From NCBI GenBank assembly GCA_030036605.1, contig DAOTRE010000002.1:73421-105986 (forward strand): a DNA stretch of 32,566 nt, given 5' to 3'. Every line of letters begins with the position of its first letter. Positions within the stretch are counted from its first letter, which is position 1. Positions 24,747-32,566 of this stretch are shown here, one piece after another. The position numbers and the translations under genes are program-made. The notes beneath the pieces were generated by a model, which saw only the letters and a program-made list of their open reading frames with translations, searched no databases and was not told the DNA's origin. Origin of the DNA: Candidatus Megaera endosymbiont of Nemacystus decipiens. GTDB taxonomy: Bacteria > Pseudomonadota > Alphaproteobacteria > Rickettsiales > Rickettsiaceae.

Positions 24747-25511
24747 ATGACAGCTAAAACTATTGCAATAGTAAATCAAAAAGGTGGAGTGGGTAAAACG
24801 ACTACAGCAGTTAATCTAAGTACTATTTTTGCTGTCATGGATAAAAAAGTTCTCTTGTTAGACATAGACTCTCAAGGTAACAGTAGTAGCGGTTTAGGCA
24901 TTAAGTTAGAAGAACGTAAAATTACTGCATATCAAGTTTTTACAGACATGAATGATATTTCTGATTCTATAATGCGAACTGAAGTGCCTAATTTATCAGT
25001 TATCACTGCAAATACCAACTTATCAGCAATAGAGTTGAAGATTATAAATAAAAAAAATCATGAATTTATATTGAAAAAATGCTTAGAAAATGTGAAGAAA
25101 AAGTATGATTATATCATAATAGACTGTCCACCTTCTTTAAATATACTAACGCTTAATGCTTTAGTTGCATCAAATGAAGTATTGATACCTATGTTATGTG
25201 ATTTCTATTCTTTGGAAGGGCTCAGTCACTTGCTAAAAACAATAGACATAGTTGAAAAAGAATTGAATCCTGATATCAAAATAGCTGGCATTTTATTTAC
25301 TATGTACGATAAGCGTAATAAACTTACTGAATTCGTAGAGCAGGATGTAAGAAAATGTTTAGATGAAATAGTTTTTAAAACGGTGATACCAAGGAATATA
25401 AAGCTTTCTGAGGCACCTTCTCACGGTAAAGCTGCAATAATTTATGATCATAAATGTGCTGGATCAAAAGCATATATAGAGCTTGCAAAAGAAATTATGG
25501 CAAAAAACTAA
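24747..25511 (+). CDS. parA: Chromosome-partitioning ATPase ParA (Soj)
   Basis: A deviant Walker-type ATPase that drives segregation of the ParB-parS complex. The deviant Walker A motif is NQKGGVGKTTT near the N-terminus; also present are Walker A' DIDSQGNSS and Walker B YDYIIIDCPPS. The ATG at 24747 is preferred over the adjoining GTG at 24744 and gives 254 residues, a normal length for a chromosomal ParA. It follows rsmG by 5 bp and is 15 bp ahead of parB, forming a standard par operon with parS at hand. Confidence 0.95.
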   Translation: MTAKTIAIVNQKGGVGKTTTAVNLSTIFAVMDKKVLLLDIDSQGNSSSGLGIKLEERKITAYQVFTDMNDISDSIMRTEVPNLSVITANTNLSAIELKIINKKNHEFILKKCLENVKKKYDYIIIDCPPSLNILTLNALVASNEVLIPMLCDFYSLEGLSHLLKTIDIVEKELNPDIKIAGILFTMYDKRNKLTEFVEQDVRKCLDEIVFKTVIPRNIKLSEAPSHGKAAIIYDHKCAGSKAYIELAKEIMAKN

Positions 25512-25526
25512 CTATAAGAATAAATT

Positions 25527-26396
25527 ATGAGTAAAAAAATATTAGGACGAGGGCTTTCTTCATTGCTAAAAGAAGAAGTAGTGCCATTACAAAAATATGA
25601 AGATCAAAAAACTATTGATATTCATCTTATTAAACCGAATCCAAATCAACCTAGAAAACATTTTGACCAATACAAAATAAGAGAATTGGCAGAATCAATA
25701 AACCGGCATGGAATTTTACAGCCCATTATAGTAAAGAAAAAGCATGATAGTACTTTTGAAATTATTGCTGGAGAGAGAAGATATATGGCAGCACAAATTG
25801 CAGGACTAGGCAAAGTGCCAGTAGTAATAAAAAAATTCTCTGAAAAAGAAACTCTAGAGGTTGCATTAATTGAAAACATACAAAGACAACAACTGAATGT
25901 TGTTGAAGAAGCACAAGGTTATGAAAAGCTAATTGAAGAATTTGGATACTCACAACAACAAATTGCATCATCAGTAGGAAAAAGTAGAAGTCACATAACA
26001 AATCTACTTAGAATAAATCAGTTAGATCAAAGAATAAAAGATATGATTATAGAAAAAAAACTTACTATGGGACATGCGCGTTGTTTAGTGGGACAAAAAA
26101 ACGCTATTGACCTCGCTCATCGTGTGATAAAAGATGAGTTAAGCGTAAGAGAATTAGAAAAACTTCTTTCATCTACTAAGGATAAACCTTCTACTATCTC
26201 AAATACAAGAGAAAAAAACTCCAAATTACTGAATTCAGAAAATTTACCTGAAGAGGATCTTTCACCGTTGGCAAGTTCTCTTTCTAATAAATTTGGTGTA
26301 AAAGTTACTATTGAAAATTCTAATAATGTTGGTAAGATAGCCTTCCATTATAATAGTTTGGAAGAACTTGATACAATTTTAGCTAAACTCAGTTAA
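25527..26396 (+). CDS. parB: Chromosome-partitioning protein ParB (Spo0J)
   Basis: A 289-residue DNA-binding CTPase that loads at parS and spreads along DNA as a clamp. The N-terminal segment KKILGRGLSSLL is the ParA-interacting tail. The ParB/Srx domain contains NPNQPRKHF and the CTP-binding GERRYMAAQ; then come ENIQRQQLN and a helix-turn-helix around YSQQQIASSVGKSRSHITN. A C-terminal dimerisation region ends the protein. The gene directly follows parA, and the site it should bind is at 24165-24180. Confidence 0.95.
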   Translation: MSKKILGRGLSSLLKEEVVPLQKYEDQKTIDIHLIKPNPNQPRKHFDQYKIRELAESINRHGILQPIIVKKKHDSTFEIIAGERRYMAAQIAGLGKVPVVIKKFSEKETLEVALIENIQRQQLNVVEEAQGYEKLIEEFGYSQQQIASSVGKSRSHITNLLRINQLDQRIKDMIIEKKLTMGHARCLVGQKNAIDLAHRVIKDELSVRELEKLLSSTKDKPSTISNTREKNSKLLNSENLPEEDLSPLASSLSNKFGVKVTIENSNNVGKIAFHYNSLEELDTILAKLS

Positions 26397-26399
26397 TTT

Positions 26400-27056
26400 A
26401 TGAAAATATTTTTAGATTCTATTAATTTAGACGAAATACAAAAATATCAAAATATTGGTATTATTGACGGTGTAACTACTAACCCATCCTTAATGTCAAA
26501 ATCAAAAATAAACTTCTCTCAAATGGTTGAGAAACTTTCTCAGTTAGTTAAAGGTGATATAAGCATTGAAGTTGTTGCTGAAAATTTTGAAGGTATGGTT
26601 ATAGAAGGAGAAAAAATTATTAGTCTTTCATCAAGTGATAATGTTGTAATTAAACTACCCATTACTTGGGATGGTCTTAAAGCTTGTAAATATTTTTCAG
26701 AAAAAAACTATAAAGTAAATATGACATTATGCTTTTCAGCAAATCAGGCTTTGTTGGCCGCTAAATGCGGGGCTACTTACGTTTCACCGTTTATTGGACG
26801 TTTAAATGATGTTGGTGCTGATGGAGCTGAGCTTATTAAAGACATAAAAAACATATATCAAAACTATAAATTTAAAACAAAAATATTAGCTGCTTCCATA
26901 AGATCCATAGATCACGTATTTGAATCAGCATTATCTGGAGCTGACTTTGTTACTATTACAGAGAGTATATTAGAGTTGTTGGTTAAGCACCAATTAACAG
27001 ATGCTGGTCTTAAAAAGTTTGCAACAGATTGGAAAAATTCTGGAATGAAAATTTAA
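26400..27056 (+). CDS. tal: Transaldolase (small TalC/FSA-type)
   Basis: A 218-residue enzyme of the small transaldolase family, which moves a dihydroxyacetone unit between sugar phosphates in the non-oxidative pentose phosphate pathway. It begins KIFLDSINLDEI and has the signature IIDGVTTNPSLMSK. The Schiff-base lysine is Lys85 in NVVIKLPIT. The segment GATYVSPFIGRLNDVG closes the barrel. Family members are either transaldolase or fructose-6-phosphate aldolase, and these are hard to separate by eye; the bacterial context favours transaldolase. It lies 3 bp after parB and 20 bp before ettA. With rpiB it supports at least part of the pathway. Confidence 0.9.
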   Translation: MKIFLDSINLDEIQKYQNIGIIDGVTTNPSLMSKSKINFSQMVEKLSQLVKGDISIEVVAENFEGMVIEGEKIISLSSSDNVVIKLPITWDGLKACKYFSEKNYKVNMTLCFSANQALLAAKCGATYVSPFIGRLNDVGADGAELIKDIKNIYQNYKFKTKILAASIRSIDHVFESALSGADFVTITESILELLVKHQLTDAGLKKFATDWKNSGMKI

Positions 27057-27076
27057 TATAATTTTAAGAGAAAAAA

Positions 27077-28747
27077 ATGTCATACCAATATGCCTACGTA
27101 ATGAAAGGTCTAACAAAATCTATTAACGGAAAAGAAATACTAAAAGAAACATGGCTTTCTTTCTTACCAGGAGCAAAAATAGGAATTATTGGTCATAATG
27201 GAGCTGGTAAATCAACTATATTAAAAATTATGGCCGGATTGGATAAAGAGTATGAAGGGGAAGCCTTTGTTGCTGATGGAATTAAAGTTGGTTATCTAGC
27301 TCAGGAGCCACAGTTAGATAAAACAAAGAATGTTTTTGAAAATATAATGGATGGTCTTGCAGAAAAAAAAGATTTGCTTGATGAATTTAATGAAGTTAGC
27401 GCTAAATTTGCAGAAGAAATGACAGACGATGAAATGAATAATTTGTTAATAAAACAGTCTGATCTTCAAGAAAAAATAGATGCTTGTGATGGATGGAGTA
27501 TTGAACGTGAAATTGATATAGCAATGAGTGCGTTACGTTGTCCTTCAAAAAATGCAGATGTCAATACAATATCTGGTGGAGAAAAAAGGAGAGTTGCATT
27601 ATGCAAATTATTATTAGAAAAACCTGATATGATACTTCTCGATGAACCGACAAACCATTTGGATGCAGAGTCTGTCTCTTGGTTAGAAAAGTTCTTAGAA
27701 AATTATAAAGGTACAGTAGTGGCTATTACACATGATCGTTACTTCCTTGATAATGTGGCAGAATGGATTTTAGAAATTGATAGAGGGAAGTGTGTACCAT
27801 GGCACTCTAACTACTCAGATTGGCTAAGAAAAAAACAAGAAAAACTGTCTCAAGAAGAAAAAGAAGAAGGAGATCGGACAAAACAAATTCGTAAAGAATT
27901 AGAATGGGTTTCGCAGTTACAAAAAGGTAGACAAGCAAAAAGCAAAGCAAGAATCAATGCTTATCAAGAACTTGTAAATAAAAAGCGTGAAGCTTCTAGT
28001 GGGTCAACCCAAATTATCATACCAAATGGACCACGGTTGGGAGATTTAGTAATTGAAGTAGAAAACTTATCTAAAAGCTTCGGAGATCGCACTTTGATCA
28101 AAGATTTCAGCTTTAGAGCTCCTCCTGGAGCTATAGTGGGTATTGTTGGTCCTAACGGAGTAGGCAAAACTACATTATTCAATATGATTACGGGACGAGA
28201 AAAACCGGATTCAGGTATCATTAATATTGGAGATACCGTAAAACTTGGATATGTAGATCAAACGCGTGATGATCTTGATGGTAATAAAAACGTTTGGGAA
28301 GAAATCTCTGAAGGTTTAGAAGTGCTCGAAATGGGAGGTATGAATATTAAAAGTCGGGCCTATTGTTCTGCTTTCAATTTTAAAGGAGCGCAACAACAAA
28401 AAAAAGTAGGTCAGCTATCTGGTGGTGAAAGAAATAGAGTGCATCTAGCTAAGTTGCTTAAATCAGGAGCGAACGTAATATTATTGGATGAGCCTTCAAA
28501 TGACTTAGACGTCGATACACTAAGAGCCTTGGAAGATGCAATTCTAGATTTTGCTGGTTGTGTATTCGTTATTAGCCACGATAGATGGTTCTTAGATAGG
28601 ATAGCCACGCATATTATTGCCTATGACTCTGAAGGTAACCCAAAATGGTTTGAAGGGAACTACGAGGATTACCATAATTACATGAAAAATACATTGGGCG
28701 TTGATACTAAAAATCCAAAATATAAACATAAGAAACTTTCCAACTAG
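27077..28747 (+). CDS. ettA: Energy-dependent translational throttle protein EttA (ABC-F ATPase)
   Basis: A 556-residue cytoplasmic ABC-F protein with two ATPase domains and no membrane segment. It binds the ribosomal E site and links translation to the ATP/ADP state. The first domain has Walker A GHNGAGKST (39-47), signature SGGEKRRVALC and Walker B ILLDEPTNHLD. A basic, coiled-coil linker follows (about residues 245-310). The second domain has GPNGVGKTT, LSGGERNRVHLAKLL and ILLDEPSNDLD. The opening QYAYVMKGLTKS and the near-identical length to E. coli EttA point to this ABC-F subgroup rather than Uup or YheS. AAGAG precedes the ATG. Confidence 0.95.
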   Translation: MSYQYAYVMKGLTKSINGKEILKETWLSFLPGAKIGIIGHNGAGKSTILKIMAGLDKEYEGEAFVADGIKVGYLAQEPQLDKTKNVFENIMDGLAEKKDLLDEFNEVSAKFAEEMTDDEMNNLLIKQSDLQEKIDACDGWSIEREIDIAMSALRCPSKNADVNTISGGEKRRVALCKLLLEKPDMILLDEPTNHLDAESVSWLEKFLENYKGTVVAITHDRYFLDNVAEWILEIDRGKCVPWHSNYSDWLRKKQEKLSQEEKEEGDRTKQIRKELEWVSQLQKGRQAKSKARINAYQELVNKKREASSGSTQIIIPNGPRLGDLVIEVENLSKSFGDRTLIKDFSFRAPPGAIVGIVGPNGVGKTTLFNMITGREKPDSGIINIGDTVKLGYVDQTRDDLDGNKNVWEEISEGLEVLEMGGMNIKSRAYCSAFNFKGAQQQKKVGQLSGGERNRVHLAKLLKSGANVILLDEPSNDLDVDTLRALEDAILDFAGCVFVISHDRWFLDRIATHIIAYDSEGNPKWFEGNYEDYHNYMKNTLGVDTKNPKYKHKKLSN

Positions 28748-28988
28748 TGTTTCTCATATTTATCTGTTAGTACATATACTCTCAAATAACCTAGGATTTT
28801 ATCCATAAATATTTCTTTATTAGCTATTCTTTCTTTATGTAATATGTTACGGTTACCATCTGATTTATTAGAGCGAGCGTTTTTTACTCTGATATAAGAT
28901 TTTAATTTTACAAAGTAACTTTGTGATTTATAATCTCTCAGTAGGTTATGGTCCTATACCCTAATTATAGAATAATATAATCAGTTGC

Positions 28989-30257
28989 ATGAATAAACAT
29001 AGATCAATTTTTTTATCAGCTATTTCAGGAAATATTTTGGAATATTATGATTTTACAGTATATGCAGTCTTCTCGGTTGCAATTGGTAAAAGCTTTTTCC
29101 CTCATCATTCAGATGTAGCTCAAATTTTATTGAGCTTGGCCGTTTTTGCTATGGGCTTTATTACAAGGCCTATTGGTGGAGTAATTTTTGGATATGTGGC
29201 TGATAAATATGGCCGTAAAACATCATTGATCATTTCAATGTTAGGAATGACTTTGTCTACCTTTATGATCGGTTTGATGCCGGATTATAATGTTCTTGGC
29301 TATTTTGCTTCAGGTATCTTAGTTTTAATGAGACTATTCCAAGGTCTATGCATAAGTGGAGAAGGCGCTGGAGCAGCAATCTTTATTTTAGAGCATTATG
29401 AAAATTTAAGGCCAGGTATGACAGCTGGCTTAGTACATGCATCTAATATAGCAGGAACATTACTTGCTACAATAGTTGGCATTATATTATCTTATTATTA
29501 CCCTGATTTAAGCTACACATGGCGCATTGCTTTTATAATAGGTGGTTTGATGGGTATTGTTGGTTTTTATTTTCGTCTTAGAGTATCAGAAACACCTATA
29601 TTTTTAATGCTATCTAAGCAGAAAAAAACTTTAAAAATGCCATTTTTAGAAATAATTAAAACTTCTAAAAAACCATTATTTATAACCTGTTGTCTTGGTG
29701 CATGTGCCAGCAGTACAGTTTATCTGATAAAGACATATATTAACATTTATCATTGTAATGTTCTTCATTTTCATGATATAGCGGCAAGATCATATCTAGC
29801 ATATTCTTCAGTAATAATGATGATTACAATGCCTATATCAGGCTATATATCTGATATTATTGGCAGATTTAAAATGGTTGTACTATCTGCTATCAGTGTG
29901 TTTACACTAGCGTTACCTTGTTTTATTTTAATTTCAAGTAAAGTGGTATTGGTACAGCTAGCCTCATTAACTCTGCTAGCCCTGATTGGTGGCATGATAG
30001 CTGGGTGCGCTTATTTATTTGTTATATCATTATTTTCTCCGGCCCAGCGTTTTTCTGGAGTAGCTTTTAGCTATAATTTGGGAATAGCACTCTGCGGCGG
30101 AACTTCGGCTGCTATATCCAGATGGTTAGTCGAGGCTACTAGTTTGCATTATGCTCCAGCATTTTATATTATGTGTACTTCTGCTTTATTTTTGGCTGTA
30201 GCTCACATTTTTAGACATGACATTAGAGCTCTATTGAACCAAAATTTTAAAAAATAG
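28989..30257 (+). CDS. ProP-like MFS importer (metabolite:H+ symporter family), second copy
   Basis: A 422-residue inner-membrane carrier with about 12 helices. The opening SAISGNILEYYDFTVYAVFS and the helix 2-3 motif RPIGGVIFGYVADKYGRKTSL place it in the same family as the importer at 8736-10010, from which it differs clearly in sequence. The substrate is unknown; related carriers take up proline, betaine or dicarboxylates. The stop is directly followed by the yraN ATG with no spacer, and hemF comes 3 bp after that, so the three form a probable operon. A perfect TATAAT lies only 7 bp before the ATG, but without a -35. The 241-bp stretch upstream (28748-28988) holds only a 6-bp hairpin at 28910-28924. 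Confidence 0.85.
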   Translation: MNKHRSIFLSAISGNILEYYDFTVYAVFSVAIGKSFFPHHSDVAQILLSLAVFAMGFITRPIGGVIFGYVADKYGRKTSLIISMLGMTLSTFMIGLMPDYNVLGYFASGILVLMRLFQGLCISGEGAGAAIFILEHYENLRPGMTAGLVHASNIAGTLLATIVGIILSYYYPDLSYTWRIAFIIGGLMGIVGFYFRLRVSETPIFLMLSKQKKTLKMPFLEIIKTSKKPLFITCCLGACASSTVYLIKTYINIYHCNVLHFHDIAARSYLAYSSVIMMITMPISGYISDIIGRFKMVVLSAISVFTLALPCFILISSKVVLVQLASLTLLALIGGMIAGCAYLFVISLFSPAQRFSGVAFSYNLGIALCGGTSAAISRWLVEATSLHYAPAFYIMCTSALFLAVAHIFRHDIRALLNQNFKK

Positions 30258-30593
30258 ATGCACAAACATAAAAAAGGGTTTTTAGCAGAGATTTTTATTT
30301 TATTTTTCTATGTTTGTAGATTTTATATTCCATTAAAACACAGATACAAAACAAAACTAGGCGAAGTTGATCTAATTATGAAAAGAGGCAATACAGTAAT
30401 ATTTATTGAAGTAAAAGCTAGATCCTGTGGCATGCATGAAAATATAGTTTCTAAAGTTCAGCAGTTGCGCATTAGTAAAGCTGCTTCATTATTTATTGCT
30501 TCTCGCGTAGAATATCACAAACACAATGTGAGGTTTGATCTTGCTGTGGTGAAACCTTATAAAATCCCAGAAATAATAGAAAATGCATGGTAA
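30258..30593 (+). CDS. YraN family (UPF0102) protein
   Basis: A 111-residue protein of the YraN/UPF0102 family, which shares the restriction-endonuclease-like fold of Holliday-junction resolvases. The active-site-like pattern is present: Glu and Asp in KTKLGEVDLIM, and Glu-x-Lys in FIEVKARS. The N-terminus is usually AExLA-like; here it is GFLAEIFILFF. Function is unknown in any organism as far as I know, although a nuclease role is often supposed. It abuts the transporter gene upstream and hemF downstream without spacers. Confidence 0.85.
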   Translation: MHKHKKGFLAEIFILFFYVCRFYIPLKHRYKTKLGEVDLIMKRGNTVIFIEVKARSCGMHENIVSKVQQLRISKAASLFIASRVEYHKHNVRFDLAVVKPYKIPEIIENAW

Positions 30594-30596
30594 TTT

Positions 30597-31427
30597 ATGG
30601 AAAAAAAAGACAGAGCAGAAAAGTGGTTTAATTCTCTTAGAGAGAAATTTATCAATGAGTTCTTGAGAATAGAGGAGGAAATAGCTAACAAAAAAAATAC
30701 GAAAGCTCCAAATTTTGAATTAAAATCATGGTCTAGAACAGGGGGTGGTGGCGGTTTAATGTCTATAATGAGAGGAGATGTATTTGAAAAAGTTGGGGTA
30801 AATGTTTCAGCTGTACATGGTCTTTTTAGCGAAGAATTTATGAAACAAATTCCTGGAGCGGAATCAGATCCACAATTTTTTGCTACTGGTATTTCTATTG
30901 TAGCTCATGTTAGATCCCCGCTAATACCAGCAATGCATTTTAATACTCGCTATATTGAAACCTCTAAAACATGGTTTGGAGGAGGAGGAGACTTAACTCC
31001 AACTTTTGAAGATCCAACTGATACTAAAAAATTCCATGATGAACTGAAAGAAGCATGTGATATGCATGACAAATCCTATTACACAAAATTTAAGAAACAA
31101 TGCGATGAATATTTTTATTTACCCCACCGAAACGAACCAAGGGGTGTTGGTGGGATTTTTTATGATAATTTATCAACAAACTTTGAAGATGATTTTCTTT
31201 TTACAAAAGATATAGGTAAAGCAGTGCTAAAATGCTATCCTGAAATTGTTAGAAAAAAAATGCACCTTCCATGGAGTGAAGAACAAAAACACGAGCAATT
31301 AATTAAGAGAGGGCGCTATGCCGAATTTAATTTGCTTCATGATAGGGGAACAAAATTTGGTATAGCAACAGGAGGAAATATTGAGGCAATTTTTATGTCT
31401 CTCCCTCCGGAGGTGAGATGGCCCTAG
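30597..31427 (+). CDS. hemF: Oxygen-dependent coproporphyrinogen III oxidase
   Basis: A 276-residue enzyme that uses O2 to convert coproporphyrinogen III to protoporphyrinogen IX in heme synthesis. The family blocks are all present: SRTGGGGGLMSIMRGDVFEK, MHFNTRYIE, WFGGGGDLTPT, EPRGVGGIFYD, RGRYAEFNLLHDRGT and SLPPEVRW. Most HemF proteins have about 20 more residues after this last block. Rickettsial ones, as I recall, also end here (near 279 residues), so the short end may be natural. However, the TAG stop lies one base before a 23-bp remnant of a mobile-element end, so the last residue or stop may derive from that insertion. Likely active. It follows yraN by 3 bp. Confidence 0.93.
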   Translation: MEKKDRAEKWFNSLREKFINEFLRIEEEIANKKNTKAPNFELKSWSRTGGGGGLMSIMRGDVFEKVGVNVSAVHGLFSEEFMKQIPGAESDPQFFATGISIVAHVRSPLIPAMHFNTRYIETSKTWFGGGGDLTPTFEDPTDTKKFHDELKEACDMHDKSYYTKFKKQCDEYFYLPHRNEPRGVGGIFYDNLSTNFEDDFLFTKDIGKAVLKCYPEIVRKKMHLPWSEEQKHEQLIKRGRYAEFNLLHDRGTKFGIATGGNIEAIFMSLPPEVRWP

Positions 31428-31428
31428 A

Positions 31429-31451
31429 TTCTATTTCAATGTAATCTACAA
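31429..31451 (-). mobile_element. Terminal remnant of the same MITE
   Basis: Twenty-three bases match an end of the MITE family: read on the minus strand from 31451 it begins TTGTAGATTACATTG and matches the ends at 14320 and 32430. A TA follows at 31452-31453, where a target duplication would be. The body and other end are missing. It lies one base after the hemF stop. Confidence 0.7.
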
Positions 31452-31512
31452 TATAAGACATAAAGTAAAAAAAGATGAAATTTTTGCTATGGCACTGTTG
31501 AGATAAGAATCA

Positions 31513-32277
31513 TCATATTACTTCTGATATTATGTCACCCTCATCCAAGTTATTTTCTTTAATAGCTCCCAACAATAATTTTGTAATGTCTTGATAACCT
31601 AGTTCTAGAGCAAGGTGTATTGGTGTATGCCCGTCATTATTTTTTATTTTAATATCAAATTTTTTAGATTCCAGCATCATCTTTATTAGCTGAGTATTTT
31701 TATATTCTACTGCAATATGCATTGGAGTGCATCCATGTTTATTTCGTGAATTGAAATTTGTATTTTTATCCAATATCAGCTTAACCATATCAAAGTTTTG
31801 ATAAGAAACGCTATGATGTAAAGCTGTATTCAAATCGTGATCTTGAGCATATAGTGAAGCTTTATGTTCAAGAAGAGACTTAAACATAGCATAATTTTTT
31901 GTTGTAATCGCTTTATAAAGAGGCGTCTTTCCATAAAAGCTTTTTAAATCCAAGTTAGTCTCTTTTAATCCAATTAATCTATCGTGTATCTTATCTCGTT
32001 GCATACCAATGCAATAATGAAGTGCAGAACAACCAAGAAGGTCAACTTTATTAGGGTTTGCTTGGTTTTCTAAGAGAAAATCTACTAACTCTAATGGCCT
32101 GTTAGTTATAACAGCAGAGATTAAAGGCGTATAGCCGCACGCGCCTTTTGTCCTTTCATTTACAGCACTTTTTCCAAAATCTTTCAGAAAATATTTTGTT
32201 TTACTTAATATATTATTATTAGGGGTTGCATAATTCAAAATTAATTGTGCTAAATTAATTTCACCATTATCAGGCAT
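31513..32277 (-). CDS. Ankyrin-repeat protein
   Basis: A 254-residue protein built almost wholly of about six ankyrin repeats, at roughly 47-79, 81-112, 115-147, 149-180, 182-214 and 216-240. The later ones are clearest, for example HGCTPMHIAVEYKN and DGHTPIHLALELGYQDITKL. There is no signal peptide or membrane segment. In Rickettsiales such proteins are often secreted into host cells as effectors, but a secretion signal cannot be seen here and the host target is unknown. No good promoter or ribosome site was found. The gene lies between two MITE ends (31451 and 32430) that face it from both sides. Confidence 0.88.
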   Translation of the reverse strand: MPDNGEINLAQLILNYATPNNNILSKTKYFLKDFGKSAVNERTKGACGYTPLISAVITNRPLELVDFLLENQANPNKVDLLGCSALHYCIGMQRDKIHDRLIGLKETNLDLKSFYGKTPLYKAITTKNYAMFKSLLEHKASLYAQDHDLNTALHHSVSYQNFDMVKLILDKNTNFNSRNKHGCTPMHIAVEYKNTQLIKMMLESKKFDIKIKNNDGHTPIHLALELGYQDITKLLLGAIKENNLDEGDIISEVI

Positions 32278-32429
32278 TCTTGTGTTTTTATTAAATTATG
32301 GAAAGTAAAAAAGAATAGAGATTTATCCTGAATATATGTGACTCCATTTTAACAGTGTCATAGACAATTTAATAACATTTCTTATATTCGTACTGCATAA
32401 AATCCCATAACTCCTCGTATTACAAACTA

Positions 32430-32566
32430 TTGTAGATTATATTGAAATAGAACGATTTTCTAGTTTATCTTTGGCAATTTATTTATCATCTTATTTTCCT
32501 CAAATGGAGCAGCATTGCAGGAGAAATAAGACAATAACTAAATCACAAAATATTTTCTATAAAATA
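32430..32566 (+). mobile_element. MITE, second copy, cut by right window edge
   Basis: The first 137 bp of the element found at 14160-14320, in the opposite orientation. It matches that copy at 134 of 137 positions (differences at element positions 5, 11 and about 87). A TA precedes it at 32428-32429. The far end is outside the window. The 152 bp between the ankyrin gene start and this element hold no recognisable gene. Confidence 0.88.

Noticed and set aside
28910..28924. Hairpin ACAAAG-TAA-CTTTGT as a terminator for ettA
   Set aside because: No T run follows on either strand and it lies more than 160 bp past the ettA stop.
28976..28991. TATAAT seven bases before the second ProP-like start, which would give a leaderless message
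   Set aside because: No -35 box is found at a suitable distance, and such hexamers are frequent in AT-rich DNA.

Overview
The window looks like chromosome from an obligate intracellular alphaproteobacterium of the order Rickettsiales. It is AT-rich (about one third G+C by eye). Several genes resemble rickettsial families: a 17 kDa surface-antigen lipoprotein, a Sam-type S-adenosylmethionine importer, a short HemF, two ProP-like importers, an ankyrin-repeat protein and a transposase of a kind common in rickettsiae. I cannot fix the genus from the sequence alone. The best-matching families are rickettsial, but the Rod system, PutA and a transaldolase suggest a richer gene set than a minimal Rickettsia.

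Layout. 1-836: 5' part of an IS transposase gene (minus) running off the left edge, then a non-coding stretch with a GC-rich patch. 837-5406: a catalytically dead LytM/NlpD-like lipoprotein, divergent rpiB, then a minus-strand psd-pssA-HlyD run behind a good promoter, and pgsA behind its own promoter; together these are the phosphatidylethanolamine and phosphatidylglycerol branches. 5653-10010: a two-gene operon, ProP-like importer then PutA, for uptake and oxidation of proline. 10338-14078: Sam-like importer, OmpW-like porin, 17 kDa antigen, FieF-like metal exporter and tadA. 14073-15116: a GyrI-like protein and a GNAT acetyltransferase gene that is broken by a 161-bp mobile element. 15214-20349: a minus-strand operon, histidine kinase-rodA-mreD-mrdA, placing a sensor kinase at the head of the cell-elongation genes. 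20419-28747: a plus-strand block cysS, ndk, mnmG, rsmG, parA, parB, transaldolase, ettA, with a parS site inside the mnmG/rsmG overlap. 28989-31427: a tightly packed run of a second ProP-like importer, a YraN-family gene and hemF. 31513-32277: ankyrin-repeat gene, minus. The window ends inside another copy of the mobile element.

The most notable discovery is a small non-autonomous element (MITE) with a TA target duplication and imperfect terminal inverted repeats. One complete copy splits the GNAT gene. A second copy, identical at 134 of 137 visible positions, is cut by the right window edge. A 23-bp terminal remnant sits one base after the hemF stop codon. The high identity suggests recent movement. 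Other points of interest are a parS palindrome that encodes both the stop of mnmG and the start of rsmG, a hairpin that would hide the transposase ribosome binding site, and the kinase/Rod operon. No rRNA, tRNA or CRISPR array was seen.
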